Of a DNA stretch of 23,214 nt, positions 12,454 through 20,976 are shown in pieces. The position numbers and the translations under genes were made by a program. The notes beneath the pieces are model-generated. The model was not told where the DNA came from and ran no database searches. It worked only from the letters and a program-made list of their open reading frames with translations. The stretch comes from JOPF133 sp052144935 (GTDB taxonomy: Bacteria > Acidobacteriota > Terriglobia > Bryobacterales > Bryobacteraceae). The stretch is taken from contig JBKQPR010000297.1 in assembly GCA_052144935.1 (NCBI GenBank), forward strand, positions 1-23,214, read 5' to 3'. The first letter of the stretch is position 1. Every line of letters begins with the position of its first letter.

Positions 12454-14358
12454 ATGAAGACGCGTGTTCTGTATCCACTAGCCGTTTTCTGCCTGTCCCT
12501 CCCCGCAGCGGCGGACGTGACGGTGGCCAGCCCGGATGGCCGGGTGCGGTTTCTGTTGTCGTCGGGTGCCCAGGGCCACCTGGAATACACCATCACGTTC
12601 AACGCGAAGAATATCATCGATCCATCCCCGCTGGGCATCGTGGTCGATCGCGTGGATCTCGCCGCCGGGGCGCAGATAGGGAGAGCGGACAGCTACAAAA
12701 TCGACGAAACTTACCCCTGGTACGGCCCACACTCCACCGCGATAAACAACTGCAACGGCGCCAAAGTGGCCTTGATTCACCCCAAAACGGGAACGTCCTA
12801 TACGCTGGAAATCCGGGCCTGCAACGACGGCGTCGCGTTCCGTCACCTGGTGCCGGGCGAGGGCGTCCGGACGCCCGACGAAGCCACCGTTTTCCGTGTT
12901 CCAGCGCGAAGCGTGGTCGCGCCGCAGAACTACGTATCCGGCTACGAAGGGGTCTATCCGTGGCGAACCACGACGAACGCGATCGAGAGCATGATGGACG
13001 GCGAGTGGACGAACCCGCCGTTCACCTTCCGGCTGTCCGACCGTAGCGCGTACGCTTCCATCACGGAGGGCGCGCTTGTCAATTACAGCGGCATGGTTTT
13101 CCAGGCGGATGGCGCCAGCGTGCTGCACGCCAGGTTGGGCCATGCGGCGCCAGCGACCTTCGGGTTCCGCTCGCGATACGCCAAGGACGTGGAGCGCCTC
13201 AGCCATCCGGCGGTCATTAACGGCCCCATCACCACGCCGTGGAGAATCGTGATGATCGGCGCGGACCTGAATACCCTGGTCAACTGCGACATGGTGCACA
13301 ACGTGGCGCCGCCTCCCGATCCCAAGCTCTTCCCCCAGGGCATTCAGACGGATTGGATCAAGCCCGGCCGGGCGGTCTGGAACTATCTGGATGGCACGGA
13401 CCCCACCGTCGAAGGGCAGAAAGAGATGGCGCGGCTCGCTTCGCAACTGGGATTCGAATACAACGTGATCGAGGGGTTCTGGCGGAACTGGTCTGAGGCG
13501 CAGTTGAAGGACGTCGTGGATTACTCCCGCGAGCGCGGCGTCAAGCTCATCGTCTGGAGCAGCCGCGCTCAGGTGCAGGAACCGCAGAAACTCCGGGAAT
13601 GGTTTGATCTGTGCGGCCGCGTAGGCGTCGCGGGCGTCAAAATAGACTTCTTCGACCATGAGCACAAAGAGGTCGTCGATCTCTACGAGATGATGGCGAA
13701 AGCGGCCGTGGAGCACAAGTTGCTTGTGGACTTTCATGGAGCCAACAAGCCGACGGGTCTGGAGCGAACCTACCCGAACATCGTTGGAATCGAAGGCATC
13801 CGCGGGATGGAGTTCGCCGGGCCGTACGCGCAGCACGATGTTACCCTGCCGTTCACCCGCATGCTGGCCGGGATGGCCGATTACACGCCTACTCACTTTG
13901 GCGCGCGTCTGGCGGACACCACCTGGGCGCACCAGGTCGCGAATGCCGTCATCCTCCAGTCTCCGCTGCTGGTCTATGCGGCACACCCCGCCAATATGCT
14001 GGCGAACCCCGCCGTAGACCTCCTCAAAGGCATCCCGAGCTGCTGGGATGAGACCGTCGTTCTGCCGGTCTCCGAAATCCGGGAAGTCGCGGCCTTCGCC
14101 CGGCGGAGCGGGGACACGTGGTTTCTCGCGATTACGAACGGTCCCTATTCGCGGAACGTGCGCATCGATCTATCCGCTTTCCTCGGCAGAGGGTCACCAC
14201 AGCAAGGCGGGCGCGGCGCCAGCTATCAAGCCACGCTCCTGCGCGATACAGGGGAAGCGGCGGCTGTCAAGATCGAGCACCTCACGCTTGCGGCCGGCGA
14301 CTCGCTCTCCGTTGATTTGCGTTCCGGCGGCGGCTTTGTCGCAAGGCTCAAGAGATAG
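12454..14358 (+). CDS. Secreted glycoside hydrolase family 97 (alpha-glycosidase)
   Basis: A 634-residue GH97 enzyme with a signal peptide (VLYPLAVFCLSLPAAA, 5-20). ATG 12454 has an excellent AAGGAG site; the upstream frame to 12271 runs through the PQQ remnant and is rejected. The N-terminal beta-sandwich (about 21-290, with SPDGRVRF and YPWYGPHS) precedes a TIM barrel (GFEYNVIEGFWRNW 333-346; GVAGVKIDFFDHE 391-403; DFHGANKPTGLERTYPN 426-442; GIEGIRGMEF 445-454) and a C-terminal beta domain (about 540-634). GH97 contains inverting alpha-glucosidases and retaining alpha-galactosidases. Asp398 in KIDFF and Glu453, 55 residues apart, sit where I expect the nucleophile and acid/base of the retaining type, so alpha-galactosidase is the better guess. 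It would act in the periplasm. Confidence 0.9.
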   Translation: MKTRVLYPLAVFCLSLPAAADVTVASPDGRVRFLLSSGAQGHLEYTITFNAKNIIDPSPLGIVVDRVDLAAGAQIGRADSYKIDETYPWYGPHSTAINNCNGAKVALIHPKTGTSYTLEIRACNDGVAFRHLVPGEGVRTPDEATVFRVPARSVVAPQNYVSGYEGVYPWRTTTNAIESMMDGEWTNPPFTFRLSDRSAYASITEGALVNYSGMVFQADGASVLHARLGHAAPATFGFRSRYAKDVERLSHPAVINGPITTPWRIVMIGADLNTLVNCDMVHNVAPPPDPKLFPQGIQTDWIKPGRAVWNYLDGTDPTVEGQKEMARLASQLGFEYNVIEGFWRNWSEAQLKDVVDYSRERGVKLIVWSSRAQVQEPQKLREWFDLCGRVGVAGVKIDFFDHEHKEVVDLYEMMAKAAVEHKLLVDFHGANKPTGLERTYPNIVGIEGIRGMEFAGPYAQHDVTLPFTRMLAGMADYTPTHFGARLADTTWAHQVANAVILQSPLLVYAAHPANMLANPAVDLLKGIPSCWDETVVLPVSEIREVAAFARRSGDTWFLAITNGPYSRNVRIDLSAFLGRGSPQQGGRGASYQATLLRDTGEAAAVKIEHLTLAAGDSLSVDLRSGGGFVARLKR

Positions 14359-14413
14359 CGATGTTCGGAGTCCGGGATTCTCCGGGCGCACGAGATTCAA
14401 CGAGGCGTGGTCG

Positions 14414-15296
14414 TCAGCCGGCCGATGTTCGGTCCTGGCCCAGAGGCAAAGCGCGCAGTAACTCCGGGAACGCTCGGAAATAATCTTCCAGCGTCAGCGG
14501 CGCCATTCCGGTGAACCCGAGGACCGTGTCGCTGGTGCGCTTGAGTTCGCCTGCCGCGATCGCCTCGAACCAGCCAACGGACAAATCGACGCGCCAAGCC
14601 AACGGTTCCAGCCTGCTCAACCGCTGCCGTGCCAGATCTGCGGACTCATCCTGATATCGAAACTGCCGGCCCACCAGCGTGGACAGCCGCCTGGCGATGT
14701 CGGCAACGCTCAGCGCTTCGGGTCCGGTCACATCATGAATGCCGCCCGGCTGTTTCCGCAGCACCGCGGCCGCGGTCCGGGCGACATCCTCTCGGGAAAC
14801 GAACGCGCCGCGCCCCTGCTGCGCCGGCCCGCGAACCACGCCCTCGGCGTCGAGTTTTTCAAGGAACATGTCGATGTAAAAGGCATTACGGAGCACGGAG
14901 CACGGTGCACGGGAGTCCCGCCGCGAATAGGTATTGTTCGCTCAGATAATGATCGCGGGAGAACGGATATTTCGAATCCGGAGCGGCCCCCTGTAGAGAC
15001 ATATACACGACGTGTCCTACACCCGCACCGGCAGCGGCCTGAAACGCGTTCCTGTGCAGCCGTGCGCGCTCACCTGGCTCGCCGGATGCAGACACCACGA
15101 GCGCCGCGCTCGTTGCCGCGAACGCGTCTTTCAGCGTTGCTGGTTCGGCAAAGTCGCCGCGAACCGTCTCCGCGTCCGTCAGCTTCGGCGCGCGCTGCGG
15201 GCTGCGGGTCATCAAGCGTAAACTATGTCCATCGCGCGCCAGCAATTCGGCTGTACGGCGGGCGACCCGCCCAGAGGCGCCCGTAATCGGAATCAC
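14414..15296 (-). pseudogene. NmrA-like NAD(P)-binding oxidoreductase, frameshifted
   Basis: Two adjoining minus-strand frames together give a complete NmrA/YtfG-type atypical short-chain reductase of about 291 residues. The first half begins VIPITGASGRVARRTAELLA, the Rossmann GxSGxxG dinucleotide loop, and continues through VYMSLQGAAPDSKYPFSRDH and GLPCTVLR. The second half resumes with LRNAFYIDMFLEK, then REDVARTAAAVLR and TGPEALSVADIARRLS. The join (14888-14908) has an extra copy of a 7-base unit (ACGGAGC twice, then ACGGTGC), which shifts the frame and creates a stop. Deleting 7 bases restores one frame (CTVLRNAF). GTG 15296 is the likely start; ATG 15356 is an alternative. It is a recent pseudogene or a sequencing error. 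Confidence 0.85.
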
Positions 15297-15632
15297 ACCG
15301 GGCCAAGATGTTTTCGTGCTGAGCCTCCGTACCGGCGGCAGCGCGTCAATTGCCATGGTATCGCCAGGCGATCGGGATCTCGGTAGCGTCGTCACGAGTC
15401 GGGTTCGAAATCCCATTTTCAGGCGATGCCTGTCTGACGGGCGCACCGGCGGCCCCGCATCTCCGGGATCGCCGCCTTCTCGGAAGCCACCTTCGGCTCA
15501 CCCAGCCCGTTGCGCACCGGATACCTCCCTATTTTGGGGGAATCGCTCCGAGCGGACCAGCAGGACGCAGAAGATCCGCCATATTCCCGGAAAACAAGGT
15601 GTACTGCCGGGTGGAGAACGCGACGCGCCGGA
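15297..15632. other. Gene-free region between NmrA pseudogene and URO-D-like gene
   Basis: The frames here lack ribosome binding sites and recognisable motifs, and I see no repeat copy, terminator or RNA gene. The N-terminal extension of the NmrA pseudogene to ATG 15356 could use its first 60 bases. Confidence 0.5.
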
Positions 15633-16685
15633 TTACGTGGAGATCCCCCCGGATTGAGACTGAACCGCCTCGACCAGGGCAAAGATGTTCTCCTTCGGCA
15701 TGCCGGGGCTGACTCCTCCGCCCACCGACAGGATCAGTCCCGAGCCCTGGCTTTGCTCTATGACGTCCCGGGCGGCTTCGCGAACCGACTCCGGAGTGCC
15801 CCGCACGCCGATGTCGAGCGGCGGCACGTTGCCCATCAGGGTCAAACCGCCCCCGGTCTTCTCCTTCGCCTGGCGGACGCTGATGTTGTGACTCCAATTG
15901 AGCACGTCGAAGCCGGTATCGGGCAGGTCGGCGAGGAATGGCCGAACGTTGGCGTCGTTGTGGTAGACCTTCACCCAGGCGGCCGGGAACGCGTCGCAGA
16001 TCTGCTTCAAATATGGATGCGCGAACTCGCGGTAGGCTCGCGCGGACAGAAACCCGACGATGTCGTCGAGAACCAGGATGCCTTCGACGGAATCGCCGAT
16101 CGCTTCGGCTTGCGCGGACAGCCAGTCGATCACACAACGCGTGGTCAGCCTGAACAGCGCGTGGACCTCATCGCGCGCGTCGGCGAGGTCCATCATGAGC
16201 GGCGCGACACCGCGGAGGAACGCCGCCAGGCACAGCGGCCCGCGGGCCGCCACGGCCGGGATCGTGTAGCCGGCATCGAAGACCCGCTGCTTCTGCGTCC
16301 GGTAGCGGTGGAGGGCGAACGGCATGAGTCCATCGGTGGAGGGGTTCACTGGGGCCATGGCCGCGGCGTCCTCGATGTGCAGGAGAGTCGGCGACTGGTC
16401 GGGGGTCTTATCGGGATGGAAATGGACCCGGTTCCCAAAAGCCGACGGCTCGATCGCCATCCCATACTCGGCCCACCAGGACGGGAAGAAAATGACGCCG
16501 GGGAAGTCGCGTACGACTTTCAGGTTGGCCTGGAACCACTGTTCGGGATCGAGAAAATAGTCCAGATGGCTGATGCCCACGTAACCGGGAATCCACGGGC
16601 TGTCGACGATGAGGGCGACCGGTGTTCCCGCGCCGGGTAAGCGCTTCGCCGCCTGCTTGAAGGTTTTCCATTGTTCTGGACGCAT
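15633..16685 (-). CDS. Uroporphyrinogen decarboxylase-superfamily protein
   Basis: A 350-residue TIM-barrel protein; ATG 16685 has GGAGG 5 bases upstream, favouring it over the ATG at 16727. URO-D-superfamily landmarks are present in the C-terminal half: EGILVLDDIVGFLSARAYRE (201-220), VKVYHNDANVRPFL (238-251), LTLMGNVPPLDIGVRGTPE (281-299) and LILSVGGGVSPGMPKENI (317-334). It lacks the HxCG and GC pair that bind zinc in MtaA-type corrinoid methyltransferases, and it is not expected to be the heme-pathway HemE. Many such paralogues in Planctomycetota and Acidobacteriota sit near sugar or methyl-group metabolism genes, with unknown substrates. No signal peptide, so it is cytoplasmic. It lies downstream of the GH27 gene in the same direction, with a repeat in between. 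Confidence 0.85.
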   Translation of the reverse strand: MRPEQWKTFKQAAKRLPGAGTPVALIVDSPWIPGYVGISHLDYFLDPEQWFQANLKVVRDFPGVIFFPSWWAEYGMAIEPSAFGNRVHFHPDKTPDQSPTLLHIEDAAAMAPVNPSTDGLMPFALHRYRTQKQRVFDAGYTIPAVAARGPLCLAAFLRGVAPLMMDLADARDEVHALFRLTTRCVIDWLSAQAEAIGDSVEGILVLDDIVGFLSARAYREFAHPYLKQICDAFPAAWVKVYHNDANVRPFLADLPDTGFDVLNWSHNISVRQAKEKTGGGLTLMGNVPPLDIGVRGTPESVREAARDVIEQSQGSGLILSVGGGVSPGMPKENIFALVEAVQSQSGGIST

Positions 16686-16758
16686 AGGAACCTCCAGTAT
16701 TTCACTATCCACCCGCATGGCGCGCAAACGCCCTGAAGGCGGATCTCGCCCTAACCCA

Positions 16759-16813
16759 CACCGCCCGTCGCCAGGCCGAACCAGCCTTACCGTTTCAGCC
16801 CGGCGTCCCAGCT
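16759..16813. repeat. Dispersed intergenic repeat, copy C
   Basis: GTCGCCAGGCCGAACCAG and CCGTTTCAGCCCGGCG match copy A closely. It sits in the 197-base gap between the GH27 stop and the URO-D-like start, where nothing else is recognised. Confidence 0.65.
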
Positions 16814-16882
16814 ATCTCCCGATCCCGCCTCCGTCACGGAGTAAAGTCGCATCCGGGTTACAAACGCGATGCTGGGTGGTTC

Positions 16883-18235
16883 TCATTTCGCCTCGGCTGG
16901 AGTGATGCGGTAGAAGCCCGAGGCGTGCGGCTTCACGTCGAACGCGCGGCCGTCCTGCACGGTTCCGTCGTCCTTGTGATCCCACAGATCGCGCACCACG
17001 CACTTTGCCGGCAGCCCTAAATCGGACCAGTTCACGCGCACCTGCTGGTTGCCTGTATCGCCGATATTGAACACCGCGACATACTTCGCCTTCGATCCCG
17101 GCAGTTCCGCGACCCACGCGACCTGGTCTCCGTTGGCAAACAACTGCTTGCTCGAAGAGGCCTTCTGGTCCACCGCCAGCACTTCGTCGTTGGTCATCAG
17201 TGAAAACGTGAAATCGTCGTTATCCGGCAGATGACCTCCGAACATCAGCGGAGAACGCGCGATCGACCACAGAGACATGAGCGTGACCTGCTCATCGTGG
17301 GTCAGCAGCGACATGCGCGGATCGCCCCGCTCGGCGCGGATGCCAATGTGCCCCAGAGGCAGCATGTCTCCGTCCGGCCAATGGCCCGGCCTTACCCATC
17401 GATTCCACGTGTCGAAGCGCTTGAACTGGTTCTTGAGATCGACCCAACGGTCCCAGAAGTCGCCCGAGATACGCCACATCTGCGCGTGTTTCTCGAGGAA
17501 TTCGGCGTTGCTCGCATCGCGGGTTCCGGGCGAAAGGCTCAGCACGATCGGCCGCTTGTACCTCTCGATCGACTTGCCCAGTGCGTCGATTTCCGTACTG
17601 TGGCCGCCGCCCTCTCCAAAGCCGAACATATCGTCCGCTTTGATGAAATCGATTCCCCACGAAGAGTACATCTGAACGATGGAGTCGTAATAGTCCTGGC
17701 CGCCTTTCGTCACGTCCACGCCGTACATATCGGAATTCCATCTGCAGATCGACTGCTTGTCCGCCACATCCGCCGCCTTGAGCCTGCTCCCGGAAATCGG
17801 CAGATTGGCGTCGACGGCCTTGCGCGGAATACCACGCATGATGTGAATCCCGAATTTCAAGCCCTTGCTGTGAACGTAATCCGCCAGCGGTTGGAAACCC
17901 CGGCCGTTCACCGACGACGGGAAACGGTTCGGGGCCGGAATGAGACGCCCATACTCGTCCATCGCGAGATCCGCGTTCGGACGATAGCCATGCGTCTTGG
18001 GATTCTGTTCGGACCACTGAATATCCACCACCACGTATTGCCAGCCATGGCTCTTCAGATTGGCCGCCATGTAGTCGGCGTTGGCTTTGACCTCGGCTTC
18101 GGTGATGGTGGTCCCGAACGAATCCCAACTGTTCCAGCCCATGGGAGGCGTGGGAGCGAGCAAGCTCTGAGGCTCCGCCATCCCGGCGAGTCCGGCGAGC
18201 AGCATGGCCGCCGGCAAGAATCGGTTGATGCGCAT
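16883..18235 (-). CDS. Secreted GH27 alpha-galactosidase
   Basis: A 450-residue GH27 enzyme releasing terminal alpha-galactose from galactosides. I chose ATG 18235 (MRINRFLPAAMLLAGLAG...) because GGAG lies about 9 bases upstream and it gives a clean signal peptide (about 1-20); ATG 18247 and ATG 18241 are near alternatives. Motifs: TPPMGWNSWDSFG (29-41), GWQYVVVDIQW (64-74), SSWGIDFIKADD (191-202) with nucleophile Asp201, and WRISGDFWD (254-262) with acid/base Asp259 four residues after Arg255, the same spacing as in human alpha-galactosidase. The second Asp of the usual substrate-binding DD pair is Ile72 here. A C-terminal beta domain follows (about 350-450). It probably acts with the GH97 enzyme on plant galactosides. 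Confidence 0.94.
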   Translation of the reverse strand: MRINRFLPAAMLLAGLAGMAEPQSLLAPTPPMGWNSWDSFGTTITEAEVKANADYMAANLKSHGWQYVVVDIQWSEQNPKTHGYRPNADLAMDEYGRLIPAPNRFPSSVNGRGFQPLADYVHSKGLKFGIHIMRGIPRKAVDANLPISGSRLKAADVADKQSICRWNSDMYGVDVTKGGQDYYDSIVQMYSSWGIDFIKADDMFGFGEGGGHSTEIDALGKSIERYKRPIVLSLSPGTRDASNAEFLEKHAQMWRISGDFWDRWVDLKNQFKRFDTWNRWVRPGHWPDGDMLPLGHIGIRAERGDPRMSLLTHDEQVTLMSLWSIARSPLMFGGHLPDNDDFTFSLMTNDEVLAVDQKASSSKQLFANGDQVAWVAELPGSKAKYVAVFNIGDTGNQQVRVNWSDLGLPAKCVVRDLWDHKDDGTVQDGRAFDVKPHASGFYRITPAEAK

Positions 18236-18254
18236 TCTTTTCATCTCCATCTGA

Positions 18255-18383
18255 TTATCTGAACGGCAGGGGCGCAAACTGCGCCAGGTCCCGGCGCCAT
18301 GTCTGCCACTCGCCGGCCGTGCCCGGCGCCTCGTAATAGCCATACCGGATACCGCCCTTGTCGAGCGCGTCTTTGAATCCCCT
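18255..18383 (-). pseudogene. C-terminal remnant of an esterase (Fes/IroE-like family)
   Basis: In frame and ending at TAA 18255, only 20 bases before the GH27 start codon, is GFKDALDKGGIRYGYYEAPG then TAGEWQTWRRDLAQFAP. This matches the usual end of secreted alpha/beta-hydrolase esterases of the enterochelin/feruloyl esterase type (YYE.PGTAHEW.TWRRDL..FAP). The catalytic His position of HEW is replaced by Gly in AGEW. An in-frame TGA precedes residue one, and the rest of the gene is absent. A dispersed repeat starts 39 bases further out. It is a dead fragment that was probably once co-transcribed with the alpha-galactosidase gene. Confidence 0.78.
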
Positions 18384-18421
18384 TCACGCTGTTATTGTTA
18401 TACATCCGCTGGGGGTGCGCG

Positions 18422-18470
18422 CTGGGCGGCGGCCATGCGGCCGAGGGCCGGGAGTTTCCATCCGCGCGGC
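18422..18470. repeat. Dispersed intergenic repeat, copy D (second module only)
   Basis: GGGCGGCGGCCATGCGGCCG followed by AGGGCCGGGAG and CATCCGCGCG matches 8702-8750 with a few substitutions. It lies beside the truncated esterase. The rest of 18384-18666 holds no supported gene. Confidence 0.55.
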
Positions 18471-18666
18471 GCCCAATCTCAAGTGCCCTCTGGCTTGCGC
18501 CGGCTGGAGGAGAAAAAGCGCGCGTCCATTGTGCAGTCTGACGTGTTGGATTTGCCGGGGCCGAAGACCAGCCATGCTGTCCAGGAAAAATCTGACACTC
18601 GACTGATCGTCCGGCTGTTGCGTCAATAATCGCAGGCTGCCGAGCGGCGCTCTGCCTGTGTCTGTC

Positions 18667-20043
18667 TTACCCCACTCTTACGTCGGCGTCGCGCAATCCG
18701 TCGCCGATCGCTTCCAACAGATGCAATGACGCACCGTCGTAGTGGCCGAGCGACAATCCATCCGCACCGCACTCCGAACTGATCATCACACCCTTCCGAA
18801 CCAGCTCCGGCGTGGCCTTGGGACGGATGCCGATAGACGAGAGAAACAGGATATCGTCGCCCGCCGCCGCCCGCACCGCCAGCAGGAACTGGCGCTTGTG
18901 CTCCATGTAGTCCGCGCGTCCTTCCTGCTCATCGTAGTTGCTGGAGCGAATGGAGCCGAGGTGCGGGGCTAGCGCCGCAAAGTCGATTCCCGCCAGCTCC
19001 CAGGCATCGTAGATGAAGGCATTCAGGCGCACATCCATCTTCGGCTTGATGCCGGTGACGGTATCGTGCACTCGCGCGAACATTCGCGTCATGGAGTTGC
19101 AGCGGAACTTCAGCCAGTCGAAGATCTCGGGATGGTGCAGCAGCACCGCTTCGGCCGAAGTATTGGAAGCCCGCAGCAGTTGTATGTAGTGCTCGCCGCC
19201 CAGGTCGTCGTTCGTCGTCAGCCAGCCGGCCAGCGGCAGCATGGCGCGCTGCGCGGCCTTCAGGTCGAGGCCGTCGGCTTTGGCCGCCGCGGCGCAACTG
19301 TCGCAGAAACACGTCCCGGTGACGGTCTGGAGCACGCGCTCGGTGGGACTGGGCGCCCGTCCTCCGGCGCGGCCTCCGGCCTGAAACGGCCGCAAACAGG
19401 TCTGCACAAAATCCAGGTCGTAGTTCTTCACCAGGTCGCTGAACAGCGCCAGCAGGTAGGCCATCGCCAGCGGGTTATTCGGGCAGATCGACTGCCCGGA
19501 CGGCCGGCCCCAGATATCGCGCTGCACCACGGAGACGAACTCGCCGGCGGCGCGATTCTTGTCGAGCACGGTGTGCGAGATCTCGGCGCCGGTCTTCCAG
19601 CCGCCCTTGCGAGCCGCTTTCACCAGCAGGTCGAGCCAATCGGTTTTCTTGAATTCATCCCGGTCCGAGGAGAGCGGCTTGATTTTGGAGTCGCGATAGC
19701 TATCGGCGTGTGGAAACCAGTAGACGCGGCTATCCTCCGGGAAGTAAGTCTTGCGCGAGTTATGCGGGAAATAGAAGTCCGTGAGCGGCCGCAACTCGTG
19801 GTGCATCAGCGCCACCAGGTACAGGCTATTAGCCTGCGCGGTTTCCTTCAGGGTCTGCATGATCTCTTCGCAGTCTTGATCCGCCAGGTCCCAGGCGTAC
19901 AGGCTGGCGGCGACCTCTCTGAAGACCTTGGTAGCGCGCCGGCGCGCGGCGGTGTCCGGATGTTGCTGCTGGGCGGCCTCAGACGTGGCGAGCGCGAACG
20001 GAGCCAGCAAGCCGGCGGTAAGTGCTCTGCGGGTGAATCTCAT
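18667..20043 (-). CDS. Tat-exported TIM-barrel-like protein, putative glycosidase-like
   Basis: A 458-residue protein with ATG 20043 behind AGGAG. Its start, MRFTRRALTAGLLAPFALAT, is a twin-arginine signal (Arg5-Arg6 and a hydrophobic stretch), so it is exported folded. The body looks like an uncharacterised (beta/alpha)8 barrel related to glycoside-hydrolase-like families: YLVALMHHELRPLTDFYFP (75-93), DFVQTCLRPF (211-220), a GTCFCDSC motif with Cys245/Cys247/Cys250, and DVRLNAFIYDAWELAGIDFA in the later half. Cys-x-Cys-x2-Cys motifs at this place are common in barrel proteins of this group and may bind a metal. The substrate is unknown. A promoter with a palindrome lies at 20183-20205 and a 22-bp tandem repeat lies in its leader. 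Confidence 0.78.
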   Translation of the reverse strand: MRFTRRALTAGLLAPFALATSEAAQQQHPDTAARRRATKVFREVAASLYAWDLADQDCEEIMQTLKETAQANSLYLVALMHHELRPLTDFYFPHNSRKTYFPEDSRVYWFPHADSYRDSKIKPLSSDRDEFKKTDWLDLLVKAARKGGWKTGAEISHTVLDKNRAAGEFVSVVQRDIWGRPSGQSICPNNPLAMAYLLALFSDLVKNYDLDFVQTCLRPFQAGGRAGGRAPSPTERVLQTVTGTCFCDSCAAAAKADGLDLKAAQRAMLPLAGWLTTNDDLGGEHYIQLLRASNTSAEAVLLHHPEIFDWLKFRCNSMTRMFARVHDTVTGIKPKMDVRLNAFIYDAWELAGIDFAALAPHLGSIRSSNYDEQEGRADYMEHKRQFLLAVRAAAGDDILFLSSIGIRPKATPELVRKGVMISSECGADGLSLGHYDGASLHLLEAIGDGLRDADVRVG

Positions 20044-20063
20044 CGGTTATCTCCTGTCTAGAT

Positions 20064-20107
20064 TTGTCCCCGGAACTAGGCGATTTTGTCCCCGGAACTA
20101 GGCGATA
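20064..20107. repeat. 22-bp tandem duplication, TTGTCCCCGGAACTAGGCGA
   Basis: Two head-to-tail 22-base units (20064-20085 and 20086-20107) differ only in the last base. They lie in the expected 5' leader of the TIM-barrel gene. Repeated TGTCCCC-type sequences are typical of IS21-like transposon ends, so this could be an end left by a lost insertion sequence. No transposase is present in the window. Confidence 0.6.
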
Positions 20108-20182
20108 CCCCCTCCGTGGTGGCAGCAACCGTGCCATTTACGCCTCTGATGAATTAGCGGCGATCGGCTTGTTAGAAAGGCC

Positions 20183-20205
20183 ATTATACTCCCACTATCA
20201 TGATA
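20183..20205 (-). promoter_or_regulatory. Promoter with palindromic operator for the TIM-barrel gene
   Basis: A perfect -10 TATAAT (20188-20183, minus strand) is preceded by the 10-bp palindrome TATCATGATA (20196-20205), which sits in the spacer where a repressor could block RNA polymerase. No good -35 is present. The predicted leader to ATG 20043 is about 130 bases and contains the 22-bp tandem repeat. Confidence 0.45.
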
Positions 20206-20319
20206 AGAGTTCTGAAAACCCGAATACGCCGAATACGTTGATTATTTCTCTTTAATTTGGTGGGACGGCGACGGTGGCCGTCGTTCGCTCAAGCGGCGGC
20301 GTTTTCCAATCGGCAGCAA

Positions 20320-20925
20320 TCAGTGCAGCCGCCCCATCTTTTCCAGCGGCCAATAGGCAAACACAGCCTTGCCGTAGATATTCTCGCGGGGCACGTAGCC
20401 CCAGGAGCGGCTGTCGCTCGAAGAATTGCGGTGGTCTCCCAACACGAAGTAGCAGCCCTTAGGGACGATCTGATCCTCGCCGCCCCTCCAGGAGCCGGCG
20501 TCGCGGTTCTCCTCGGGCACGTAGTCTTCCACCAGCGCCTGGCCGTTCACGTAGACCTGGCCGGCATCCACGCGCACGCGGTCGCCGGGCAACCCAATCA
20601 CACGCTTGATGTACGACTTCGACTTGTCGTAGGGAAACCAAAACACCACCGTGTCGCCGTGCTCGATGCTGCCCAAGCCGAATTCGTAGGTGAACTTGTT
20701 GATAAAGATACGCTCCTGATCGCTCAGCGTGGGCATCATGCTGGTGCCCTCCACCTTTACCGGCTGATAGATGAAGACGATCAGCACGACCGCGATCAGC
20801 ACGGAAAACGCCAGGTCCCGCAACCACGAAACCGCGCCCCAGATGCGGGCCCGCGGAGCCCGGCGGGGAGCTTCGGGGTCCGGAGCGGGGCCCGGCTCAA
20901 CTCCGGGGATTTGATTCTCGGACAT
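20320..20925 (-). CDS. lepB: Signal peptidase I
   Basis: A 201-residue type I signal peptidase that removes Sec and Tat signal peptides at the membrane. The cytoplasmic N-terminus is Pro-rich, one membrane helix spans about 36-53 (LRDLAFSVLIAVVLIVFI), and the S26 boxes follow: VEGTSMMPTL with catalytic Ser62, GDTVVFWFP 90-98, SYIKRVIGLPGD with general base Lys107, and VLGDHRNSSSDSRSWG 161-176. All key residues are present. The start ATG 20925 has no ribosome binding site, but TATAAT lies 12 bases upstream, suggesting a near-leaderless message. The gene follows the DUF885 gene after 51 bases. This enzyme would process the several secreted proteins encoded nearby. Confidence 0.95.
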   Translation of the reverse strand: MSENQIPGVEPGPAPDPEAPRRAPRARIWGAVSWLRDLAFSVLIAVVLIVFIYQPVKVEGTSMMPTLSDQERIFINKFTYEFGLGSIEHGDTVVFWFPYDKSKSYIKRVIGLPGDRVRVDAGQVYVNGQALVEDYVPEENRDAGSWRGGEDQIVPKGCYFVLGDHRNSSSDSRSWGYVPRENIYGKAVFAYWPLEKMGRLH

Positions 20926-20937
20926 CCGGCTAACGTC

Positions 20938-20943
20938 ATTATA
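20938..20943 (-). promoter_or_regulatory. -10 box TATAAT upstream of lepB
   Basis: A consensus -10 hexamer 12 bases before the lepB start codon gives a predicted leader of about 6 bases, too short for a Shine-Dalgarno. No matching -35 is seen. lepB could also be read through from the DUF885 gene. Confidence 0.45.
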
Positions 20944-20976
20944 GACGTTCGCCGCCAACCTCCGGTTGCCCAACTG

